Shown here: positions 41,001 to 53,000 of the stretch, one piece after another
How the letters are laid out: each line of letters opens with the position of its first letter
How positions within the stretch are numbered: the stretch's first letter is position 1
DNA from: Bubalus kerabau
Lineage: Eukaryota > Chordata > Mammalia > Artiodactyla > Bovidae
Reading direction: 5' to 3'
DNA length: 64,000 nucleotides
Assembly (NCBI RefSeq): GCF_029407905.1
Contig: NC_073634.1
Span: 24,193,501 to 24,257,500 of the forward strand
Made by a program: the position numbers and the translations under genes
Notes under the pieces: generated by a model
What the model was told of the DNA's origin: nothing
Databases searched by the model: none
The model's input: only the letters and a program-made list of their open reading frames with translations

Positions 41001-44000
41001 CTGGATGATGGATGACTAGAGACAAACAGAGCATTACCACTTTAAGTATGCTACCAAGGAATATGCACTGGCGGTTCATGAAGTTGTGGGAAGCCTGAAC
41101 TGTATTTTCCAGATCCGTATCACCCCCACCCCCAATTTTACTTGGCTTTGCAGCTGCCAGCAATAAACCCAATCACCAAAACACAATGTACCTCCATCAC
41201 AGCGACTGATGTGAGAAAACGTGCCACGACAAACCCACAATTGCTTCACTATTTGCAAGAATTATTTCACTGCAAAACCTAGATAAAATAGAAAGCTGTA
41301 AGGAGCAGAAAAGAACATGACACTGAAAGCTGTGAACAGTAGACGCTCTGGACTGGGTTTTACTTTCTGTGGCCACCTAGATCCTTGCTGGCTCTTCCTT
41401 CCCTTTCTGGCCACTTGATTCCCCCTTTTTCACCCCATCCAGCTTGTCTGAACCTCCCAGATTACCCCTTCAGCCCTCCGAGAAGTCTCTCTGGCCTCTT
41501 GCTATCTTGCTGGTGCCGAAGATTTGCTCAGTTCACATTAAAACCCAACTAAAACCCAGTCTACCTTTTGAAGTGGCTTTGCCTCCACATCTATGAGTCT
41601 AAGCCAGCAGCATCTCTTTCTACTCTCTGAAAATGTGGGGATGGAGTAAGGAGAGTGAAAGAGAGGATTGTTTGCTCCAGCATACAGTAATTAGGCTTCA
41701 TGCTTAGGTACTTCATTTACTTCACGAAATCTTCACAAGAACCTGTGAATCCTACTTGATAGATGAAGAAACTCAGGTCCAGTGAGGTTTGAAGTCACAT
41801 AACCAACCTAAGCCAGAGCTCAAACCCAGGCCTGTCTCATGCTCTTTAGCATCGCACTGCTTCTCTAAGGACCATGTGATTTCAAAGATACCACCTTGAC
41901 TGACAGCGATATGCCTGGTGCCTCAACCAGAAGCTGACTTTGTCCCTTCCTGTTTCATAAATCAGGCTTCTCCCTTAGCTGCCCATTTGTCCTTACTTCA
42001 GATCTCAGCTGACCCATCAAATAGGGGAATGTTTTTAGTTCACAGAAGCTCTTTTCTACTTGCCCTCTCTTCTACTGCTCATGACCCATTACTAAGAAGT
42101 GGGCCTTCCCCCAAATCCTGAGATTAAAAATAATTAAAACTATCATACCTTCCTCAAGAAAGTAAGATAATAGTTATTTCTCATATCCATGATGATGCTA
42201 TTTATGTTAGTTATCTGCTAAGCTAATCCTCTTTTTTGTTTTCATTGCCCAAGAAGAGAAAAGCTTCAACTCAGTATTCTTAGTGCTAATATGAAATCTC
42301 TGGTTCTGAGCTTTGCTGTGCTTAGTCATTCAGTCATGTCCTATTCTTTGCGACCCCATGGACTCTAGCCTGCCAGGCTCCTCTGTTCATGGGGATTCTC
42401 CAGGCAAGAACACTGGAGTGGGTTGCCATATCCTCCTCCAGGGGCTCTTCCCCCACCCAGGGATTGAACCCAGGTCTCCTGCATTGCAGGTGATTCTTTA
42501 CCACCTGAGCCACCAGGGAAGCCCCTCTGAGCTTTGCAACGTCACCCTTTTCCTATTGTTGTTGAGTCGCTAAGTCATGTCTGACTCTTTGTGATACCAT
42601 GGACTGTAGCCTGCCAGGCTCCTCTGTCCATGGGACTTCCCAGGCAAGAATACTGGTTGTCATTTCCTTCCCAGGGATCAAAGCCAAGTCTCTTGCATCT
42701 TCTGCACTGGCAGATGGATTCTTTACCACTAAGCCACCAGGGAAGCCATACTCTTTTCCTACCTGAGGTTAGAGCTTCATCCTCCTCCTTAATTCACTGT
42801 TTCTTTTTACCTAAGCTTTCTGAAGCCTCCACTTGTAGCCTCTTTATTTAAATAGATAAGCGGAATGAAATACAGAACAGAATGAGATTATTCCTCTTCT
42901 CTATTGGCGTTTTTCCTCCCATGCAAAGATGAAAATTACCTTATGAACATTTACCTTTCCCATCACAAACCACAAACCTTCTGCATTTTCTGCCCTCAAT
43001 GAAAAGTCACCTGGGGGTGAAAACGACACCCACAAATACATACCTGATGCTCAAACCTGAGGGTGCCACGTCTTCTCAAACCTATAAAATAAAACTTCAG
43101 GTTTTCCCTAGAAATACATGAAGTGCTCAGAAGTCTCTGCAGGCTGCTTCCAGCCAGCCCTGCCCCTGGCTGCAATCGCCTGATGCTGCAGGAGCAAAGG
43201 CTGCCAATGGAAGCCTGAGGGGAAAGTATGGGCTGTTGTCCACTGGTAGGAGGATCACAGATGTTGGAGTTCTTGTTTTTTTCTGGCATGTTTCACCCAC
43301 ACAGAGCCACTACCTCAGGCTTGAGTAGTCCTGCATGAACCCTTGTCAGGAGGGGCAAAGTCAGCCCCACAGGATTTGCCGGTTAGCCTTAAAAGCTGAA
43401 TCCCAAGGACTACATCCTCCGAGAGTTCAACGAACTGTATGCTTCAGATCACCAGTAGGTGGCATGTGTTTTTGTTATCAATGCCTCATCTTGCAGCTGA
43501 AGCTCAGGAGTTGTTTTGACCTAAGTTACTAATTTAAAACTATAACTGGATGTTCGTTGATTGCTTTTAGTTTATTTCCTTGCTTAAGTACTGTCTTGCA
43601 GGAGTTGAAATTACTTTGAAGACTTTAGAAAGAATAAACTTCTCATGTTGCCATAATCTCACCCCCGGTAAGGAACAGAAAATAAATTAAGCACTTAACA
43701 TTTTTGTCCTAATGAAAAAGTTGCTTCTGGGAGTCAGGTTAGGCTCCAGGCAAAACAGTGAAATAGGTTAAGTGTGTCTATACTTCTTCCTTCTTTTTCC
43801 CTCTCCCCATTTCCTGGCTCACCTCCTCTGCACTCTGCCCTAATTTCAAATATTATCCTTATTAAATTAAAAAAAAATTTAAAGCCTGTTTTCAATATTT
43901 GGTAGAGAAAGTGAAAAATGAAAGTGAAAGTTGCTCAGTCATTTCCAACTCTTTGCAACCCCATGGACTATACAGTCCATGGGATTCTCCAGGCCAGAAT

Positions 44001-47000
44001 ACTAGAGTGGGTAGCCTTTCCCTTCTCCAGGGGATCTTCCCAACCCAGGGATCAAACCAGGTCTTGCATTGCAGGCAGATTCTTTACTAGCTGAGCCACA
44101 GGGAAGCCCAAGAATAATGGAGTGGGTAGCCTATCCGTTCTCCAGCAGATCTTCCCAACCCAGGAATCCAACCAGGGTCTCCTGCATTGCAGGCAGATTC
44201 TTTACCACTGAGCTATCAGAGAAGCCATTTGGCACAGAATCCACCTCAAATCATCGCTCTTCATGTAACTCACATGCTTCCGTGAAACTTAATGAGGGTA
44301 TTAGCCTTTTGTGATCCCCATCCTAAAACCTTACACTGTCACTCCAGTGGACTGTCCACGAGGCAACCTGGACTCCAACCAAGATACCAACTGTCTAACT
44401 CTGCAAGTACACTGGTCAAAGTGTAACAGAAGACAGCTTTCTTGAAAGAAAGGACAGGATAGGACAGGAAAGGAAGGGGAAAAAAAAGGAGAGGAAGGAA
44501 AGAGAGAAAAAGAAGAGATAAATCAAGACATTTTATACACCCTACACTGACCACCCGTCACAATCTCAGATCTCACCACTGTGCCCTAACATCTCACAGT
44601 GTCACACCAGGAGTATTACCTGCAGTCACTGTCAGCCTCTGGGTGGGGAGAAATCTTTCATGTCTAGGTCTTGTGCGGGTGCAGTGTTTCACTCTTTCAA
44701 TGTGATCAGGTCTGCTTTCCTCCATCAGCTTTATGGTTTCTCCTAGTTAGACTGTCTCCTAGCCACGCCTCCAAATTCCCTCTGATGTGGACAGGGATTA
44801 CTTAGGTCTTCCGAGCCTATTATATCAGCCCAGGAGGCCTCTCCTCCTGTGCTTAGGGATCAGTGGGCTTCACACACATGGAGACTCAAGGCACAGGGAC
44901 TGGAGGGGTTGGCAGACTGGAGTAGAAGGAATCCTTGTCCCTTTTCATGGGAGGCTGGCATTTGTGTGTCTACTCTGAGCTGCAACCACAGGGGAATTTT
45001 CTTTGCTTGGAAATGGGCTGAAAACACCTCCTTCCAAACTGGTGTTCTTCCTACTGTTCTCAACAGAGTTCTGCTTGTTTGGGGGTGGCAAAGTACCCCA
45101 ACTTGTAGTCCTGGCTGCTCTCACCTTTTGAGACAGACCCATATTCTGCCTATGGAATGTGTTCTCTGCTTTTACTTTAGATAAAAGAGATAGAGGGCAG
45201 AGGGTGGGAGAGCAGGAAGGGGGCTCAGCAAAACTAGGACTAGCAGGCCAGACCTATGGCTCACCCTTGAGTTCTTTTCTGCATAAAGCCAAGAACTCTC
45301 ACTTGGTGGCCTGTCCCAGGAACCTGCCTGAGACCTGGGACATGACCATCCTCTCCTGCCTCATTTTCCTGCAACCTCTTTACAAAGGATATTAATAAAT
45401 CTATTTTTTACCTAAAACAAAAGAATCAAGAAAACCAACCAAACTAACATGAAAAACCTTGTGGTCTTGAAAGCACAGGGGAACTTACTTTCAGTTCCCC
45501 CAAATTACCAAGCTGGAGCTGACATCCTTGCTGTGGTCCAGCAAGGCTCTACTCCTGTTTCTTCCTTCCTCACTCCTTCAGGCCTCTGCTCACCCCGCTT
45601 CTCCATCCAGTCCACCATCCAATCCACCTTCTCCTTCCTCCCATGATTCTCCTTCTGACTCTCCTCTCCATCCCACCCTCCTCTGACTTCTCTCGTCTTT
45701 CCTTCATTTCCTCTGAAATAAATGAGACACACTGAGATAGAGGGCAGAGGGTGGGAGAGCAGGAGGGGGCTCAGCAAAACTGGGACTAGCAGGCCAGACC
45801 TATGCTGTAGCCTCCTCTGGCAAGACTCCATGCATTCCCAGATTCTTCTTAGAAACTGAAGGAAAGGGGAAAAGTAACACTTTTATGCCCTCATCCCCTG
45901 AACTTTCAGTTTCCAGCTTTAAACGAAATTTCCTCCTTCTCTAACTAAGCACAGTTGGTAGCTACGAATGACCAAGTGCCACCTTAGTGCTGTCATCTGC
46001 AGCATTAATTGGAATAGATGATTTGCATATCAAGTGGGAAGAACTTTAAAACATGAAAAAGATCTCCCTTAAAATTTTACTGTCATCTAAATAAGAGTGT
46101 GGAGAAGGCAATGGCACCCCACTCCAGTACTCTTGCCTGGAAAATCCCATGGACGGAGGAGCCTGGTTGGCTGCAGTCCTTGGGGTTGCCAAGAGTCGGA
46201 CACGACTGAGCGACTTCATTTTCACTTTTCACTTTCATGCATTGGAGAAGGAAATGGCAACCCACTCCAGTGTTCTTGCTTGCAGAATCCCAGGGACGGG
46301 GGAGCCTGGTGGGCTGCCGTCTATGGGGTCGCACAGAGTCGGACAAGACTGAAGTGACTTAGCAGTAGCAGTTAGCAAATAAGAGTGTACCATTTTGCTT
46401 TGAAAAGGCCACTCAAGCGAAGTGCTCTTAACTAGTTCAATACACATTTGCACAGGAGTCATCAGTAAAGGGTCTTTCTGTGGTCTGAGGTTACCTGCTG
46501 TGAGGCTGACAGTGACAAATTTTTTTTTGAATACTAAAGGCAGACCTGTGACTCAAAGTATTTTGAATGACTGGGAAAATTGGACTTGTTCCGTATGTTC
46601 TTGAAGAGCCTTTTCTTCTCTACACCCGGTTTGTGTCTCTCTTCTGTTTCAAGCCTCTTCCCTGGCTCTTTACGGTACATTGTCCAGCAGCACCTGGATT
46701 TGCTTCACGCTCTGCAGGAAAGGGTCTTGAAGTGGCCACGCCAAGGGGTCCTTGGAGATTTATTCCTTAAGTTAACAAATGATGAGGTAAGTTTTTTTTT
46801 TTCTTAATCCTTTATAAACTTGAATTACATGCATCTGTGTCTTCCATGTCCATTTCTCTTAATGGAGAATCTAGAATCAGTGGATTTCAGAGTCCGAGGA
46901 GGTCTAGTCTAACCTCCTTGTTCTACAGATAATGAAATAAAGTTCAGAGAAAAAACCATGGTTGAAATTACCCAGCTATCTAGATATTTGTAGATCTGTG

Positions 47001-50000
47001 GCTAGAACCCAAGTCTTTTAAGTTCCAGTTCATCATTTTTCTGCTGAACTATAACTGCCCCCATTGAATATGATGTATGTGTGTGTGTATATATACATGC
47101 ACATATATATCCATCTATACATATAAAATACATATATGGGCATTTGTATATATGTATATGCTTTCACACACAATTTCATTTCTTAAAGATTTTTTAAAAT
47201 GTGATGGGTAGCTATTTGTCTAGAATGTTTTTTGTTTTCACTTTCTTGGAGAAAGGATGCTAAGTTTTTAAATCTCTGTAATGTTCTTAAAAAAAAATAT
47301 GATTTAGGTCACAAGCTGCAAACTCAAATGCCTACAGGGCCAGCAGATGACATTAGTAAGTAGAAATGAGTGGAATGTAATACAATGTGGGAATACTACT
47401 GGGAAGTGAGCTTAAGTGGAGCACATATGCTTTTCTATAAGGAATAGCTGCTCAGCTATATACAATTTGCAGGAAAAAAGGACTAGGGTTTCCAGATCTG
47501 GTATTTTAAGAGAAGTGGAAAGTCCAGAATTTTGTGTGAAGTTTTATTTTTAAAATATTGCATGGATTAATTGAAATTCGTCTGCAAGTCAGATTTTACC
47601 TTCAGTTGACCTCTGTATATGAATGATTCATAATACAAGTTTACAAATTATTTACTTGTATAGAGTGGATGTAATGCCATCCCTCTAAACTTACTTTTAC
47701 TCATTTGTATTCAATGTGCTTTCTTGAGCTGAGAATTGTTATACCTATGGGAAAATAACTTTGAGAGGTGAAAACTGTTTTCCTGAGGGGATATTCCATA
47801 GGTGAATAAGAAATTAGTGGAAAAAGTCAAGAATTCCAGATCTAGACCCTCTGAGGTGAGTTGGGAAAAGTTCCTCATTTGGATGTTGATGATTGAAGCA
47901 GAGAGTAATTAAAAAACAAAATTTGCATTTTTATCATTTAACTGTTTAAAATATTTTTTCAACTTACATGGCACCTTCTTTCTGCTTTGGTTTATCATTT
48001 CACTTTCATTAAAGCAGGGATACTGAGTTTTGGTTTCCAAGTCCATAGGACTATTTTCTTTAAAACCAAAGTTTTTTAAAGGTGAATAAAAAAATAAAAC
48101 AAATATTACTAAACACATTTAATGAATGATTAAAATAATCTCTACAAAGTACTCCTTTAGATATGCATGAGTCCGCCTGCCAATGCAGGAGACGCAAGAG
48201 ATGTGAGTTTGATCCCTGGGACAGGAAGATCCCCTGATGTAGGAAATGGCAACCCACTCCAATATTCTTGCCTGGGAAATCCCATGGACAGAGGAGCCTG
48301 GTGGGCCATAGTGCATGGGGTCCCAAAGAACTGAACATGACTGAGCAACTGAGCACAAACAAACATACATATTAATTATTATCATTCCTGTCTCCAGGTT
48401 CTTACCATGACTTTTTCTGTTTGTTTTCAAGAATAATTTTTTGGATTATTATGTTGCTTACCTGAGGGACTTGCCCGAATGCATCTCTTTGGTTCATGTG
48501 GTTGTTCTGAAGGAGGTAAGTTAACTCTATGTTTGCATTCTCCTTTGGTTACATGTGTGACTACATTATGTTGCTCACCTTTCCAGAAAACACAGCACAT
48601 GTACTCTGGGCTTGTTCTCCAGGCTGGGGAATGCCTTGAACAAAGCCACTGACTCTCCTCCCTGGGGTTCAAGGAGCCACTCAAGGATCAGTGCCATTGC
48701 TTTGGTCTTTGCTCTTCCTTACTGAACTTCTGTTCCATTCCACTGGAAATACAGACAAAGTAAACAAATATTCTAACCAGAGATCCTCAGGCTGCAGTTT
48801 GCAACCTTAACGGTTTTGGGCTTTATAAACTTAGATGTATTAATCTGAATATTAAATTCATGTCATAGTGTGTCTATCATTTTACAAGATTATAAAATGG
48901 CTCTAGTCATGTTGCTTTAAGTGTTGCTACTGCAGTGATATATTAGATGCTCAATAAGCACATATACATATAAAGCAATTCTAGTTATTTTAGGTCAATA
49001 GAAAAGAACTATATCAGAAGCTCTAAAGCTAAGAGTTAATTAAGTTTCACAAGAGGTGAGAGGCTCTCTTAACTTTCTACGTCAACCTCTGACTGTTCTC
49101 AACCCAGTATAATACCTACCATATATTAGCACTCAGCAAATATTGAGTCAGCCTAAAAGTTCATGGGGTTTTTCCATAAGATGTTACAGAAAAGCCCAAA
49201 TGAACTTTTTGACCAACCTAATATTTGAGAAAGGAGAAAGGAAGGGAAGGGACATGAAGAAAGTCCAGCATGTTTCCTGTTGCCAAACGGTTTCTCCCTT
49301 CTTCATTCTCATGAGGTTCAAAGCACCTTTAATGCCTGTTGGTAAAAACATTGTACAGATTACTTGCTGAAGAACCTTAACAAATTTAGTCAACTCAAGT
49401 CTAATTTACTGAGTGCTCACTTTGCTAAGATGGTGTTGGAGAGTGGGGAGGGGGAGGGGGTGGTTTGGACATTTGGGTAGATTCTAAAGAAGAATATGAC
49501 ACACTCCTTGTTAGCAAAGAGGTGTCTTCTTGAGCATGTCCCTGAATAAGTAGCCTCTCCAATGACAGATCAATGTTTCGTGACACTCTCCATGAAGAAA
49601 ATGCTCTAGTAAACCCTTGCTACTCTAGTGGAACTGACCTCAGTTTTGCAGCCAGAACTGGAGGCACACTGAAGACTGACTCCAACTTTCTTTCATTCAG
49701 GGTGATGAAGAGATTAAGTCAGACATCTACACATTGTTTTTTCATATAGTCCAGCGCATCCCTGAATATCTGATACATCTACAGGTAGGCATGGCTGGTC
49801 AAGCTACCAAGCTGATTTTCATGCTAAACAGTTGTTTTGGGCTTCCAATGAAAAGACACCATAAAGGGTCAAGAAATCATTAATATTTCTAAAAAGTGTT
49901 TGAATGATTTCGATTTTTATGATTACCCTATCTCCACCTTGTGGTATGAGCTAAAATCTCATCCTCAAAAGTTTTTGGCTCATGATGCCAAAAAGAAAAT

Positions 50001-53000
50001 TCTATCTTTATTTACCAGCAATTCACACCTATGCTGATCCAGGATCTTTCTAGGGCAGCTCCTGCCAGATCCTGGGAACCTATTCAGTTCCTTCCATCTT
50101 GGTTCCACAGCCATCTAAATTCACCTCCACTCCCAGCCCTACCCCTTGGGTATCTAAGAAATATCTATACAAGCTCCCCACTTACCTCTATTCTGGTTAC
50201 TTTCTTTTGACTTGTGTCCAAGGGTCTACTATACCTTGCTTATGTCTTGTGTCACGAAAGAAGCATGGAGAAGCTGATGAGCTGACATCTTCACACCATT
50301 TTCCTATAGGCTTGTAGCATCTTAGAGGGAGTTGAGTTGAGAGAGACTCAGCAACACCCCTACCAGTCCCTCTTCTTCCCACTACCCACCTGTTCTGGTT
50401 TAATTGATGACTGATTTTTCTAAGGAATTCAATGAAAGTATCTCAGAACTGCTTGGAATTTGTCCCAGGTAGAAGTAGCCCAGTATTAATATTAAAAAGA
50501 CTTTCAATTGTATATGGCTTTATATTTTGAAATCATTCTTTCTTAATAATTATCTAATTTAATCTTCAACTATCCCATGAAATCAGTATCATTATTAACA
50601 CTTTAGATAATGGAGAGACAAAGAAGTAATTTGCCCAAGTTAAGATATTTGGTCGGTGGAAAAAATATAGGCTTGAAACCTAGGTCCTGCAAGCAGTGTG
50701 TAAGTAAGCAAACAAGAACCCGGAGTCTACTCTCTGGCTTGAGTTCAAATCCTGGCTTTGATCTTCATTAGATGTGTGACCCAGTGAAGATTATTTAACT
50801 TCACTTTGCCTTGATTTCCTTCTTTGTTAAATGGAGGTAAGAATGGTACCTATCTAACTGGGTTGTGGTAAAAGTTAAATGAGAAAATAATGTAGAAGAC
50901 TTAGTGCTTGGCAATGGGAAGCACTCAGTAACTGTTCAGTTCAATTCAGTTCAGTCGCTCAGTCGTGTCCAACTCTTTACAACCCTATGGACTGCAGCAC
51001 ACCAGGCCTCCCTGTCCATCACCAACTCCCAGAGTTTACTCAAACTCATGTCCATTGAGTTGGTGATGCCATCCAACCATCTCATCCTCTCTCGTCCCCT
51101 TCTCCTCCCACCTTCAATCTTTCACAGCATCAGGGTCTTTTCAAATGAGTCAGTTCTTTGCATCGGGTGGCCAAAGTATTGGGGTTTCAGCTTCAGCATC
51201 AGTCCTTCCAATGAACACTAAGGATTGATCTCCTTTAGGATGGACTTGTTGGCTCTCCTTGCAGTCCAAGGGACTCTCAAGAGTCTTCTCCAAACCACAG
51301 TTAAAAAGCATCAATTCTTTAGTGCTCAGCTTTCTTTGTAGTCCAACTCTCAAATCCGTACATGACTACTGGAAAAACCATAGCCTTGACTAGATGGACC
51401 TTTGTTGGCAAAGTAATGTCTCTGCTTTTTAATATGCTGTCTAAGTTGGTCATAACTTTTCTTCTAAGGAGTAAGCATCTTTTAATTTCATGGCTGCAGT
51501 CACCATCTGCAGTGATTTTGGAGCCCCCAAAAGTAAAGTCTGTCACTGTTTCCACTGTTTCCTCATCTATTTGCCACGAAGTGATGGGACCCGATGCCAT
51601 GCCCTTAGTTTTCTGAATGTTGAGCTTTAAGCCACATTTTTTACTCTCCACTTTCATTTTCATTCAAAAGGCTCTTTAGTTCTTCTTCGCTTTCTTTCAT
51701 AAGAGTGGTGGCAAGTGCATATCTGAGGTTACTGATATTTCTCCCAGCAATCTTGATTCCAGCTTGTGCTTCTTCCAGCCCAGTGTTTCTCATGATGTAC
51801 TCTGCATATAGGTTAAATAAGCAGGGTGACAATATACAGCCTTGACGTATATTGGAACTGGTTCCTATTTGGAACCAGTCTGTTGTTCCATGTCCAGTTC
51901 TAACTGTTGCTTCCTGACCTGCATACAGATTTCTCAAGAGACAGGTCAGGTGGTCTGGTATTCCCATCTGTTGAAGAATTTCCCACAATTTGTGGTGATC
52001 CACACAGTCAAAGGCTTTGGCATAGTCAATAAAGCAGAAATAGATGTTTTTCTGGAACTCTCTTGCTTTTTCAATGATCCAACAGATGTTGGCAATTTGA
52101 TCTCTGGTTCCTCTGCCTTTTCTAAAACCAGCTTGGACATCTGGAAGTTCACGGTTCATGTACTGTTGAAGCCTGGCTTGGAGAACTTTGGGCATTAGTT
52201 TACTAGCGTATGAGATGAGTGCACTTGTGCAGTAGTTTGAGCATTCTTTGGCATTGCCTTTCTTTGGGATTGGAATGAAAACTGACCTTTTCCAGTCCTG
52301 TGGCCACTGCCGAGTTTTCCAAATTTGCTGGCATATTGAGTGCAGCACTTTCACAGCATCATCTTTTAGGATTTGAAATAGCTCCACTGGAATTCCATCA
52401 CCTCCACTAGCTTTGTTCTTAGTGATGCTTCCTAAGCCCCGCTTGACTTCACATTCCAGGATGTCTGGCTCTAGGTGAGTGATCACACCATCGTGATTAT
52501 CTGGGTCGTGAAGATCTTTTTTGTGCAGTTCTTCAGTAACTGTCAGCTTTCCCAGTCGCAACCAGCATGCATGTTCCACTACAGCACAGCAGGCATTGTA
52601 ATGGGAGGGGTAATAGGCCAGGCTTGATCATAACGTCCCCCTACTTCCAGCTCTGATGCCTGATATTCCCACCATTGGTTAGAGACAATAATTGTTAGAA
52701 TGGCTCCATTACTTCAGAGATCTAATTAGTAGATCCTTCTAATTTTCCATATGTTCAAATTCAACTCCAACAGGAGCAAAAATGACTGTTATTTTCCCGA
52801 GATGCGATGGAAAAAGGGAACAACAAGTTTGACTTTTCAGTTTGTTATTAAATTGGCCATTGGTATTGTTTTGAGTAAGTGGCTTCCAAACTCTCACAGC
52901 ATATCAAGGCAAGGTACAGAAGAGACAAAACAACTTTTCATTCTAACTTTGCAATGCTGCTTCCTTTTTTCTTCCATCCAGAATGTCCTGAAGTTCACAG

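Noticed and set aside
44550..45440. Possible endogenous retroviral LTR
   Set aside because: Only a weak LTR-like end with a polyadenylation motif; no terminal dinucleotides, target duplication or partner LTR could be shown, so it is kept only as unclassified.
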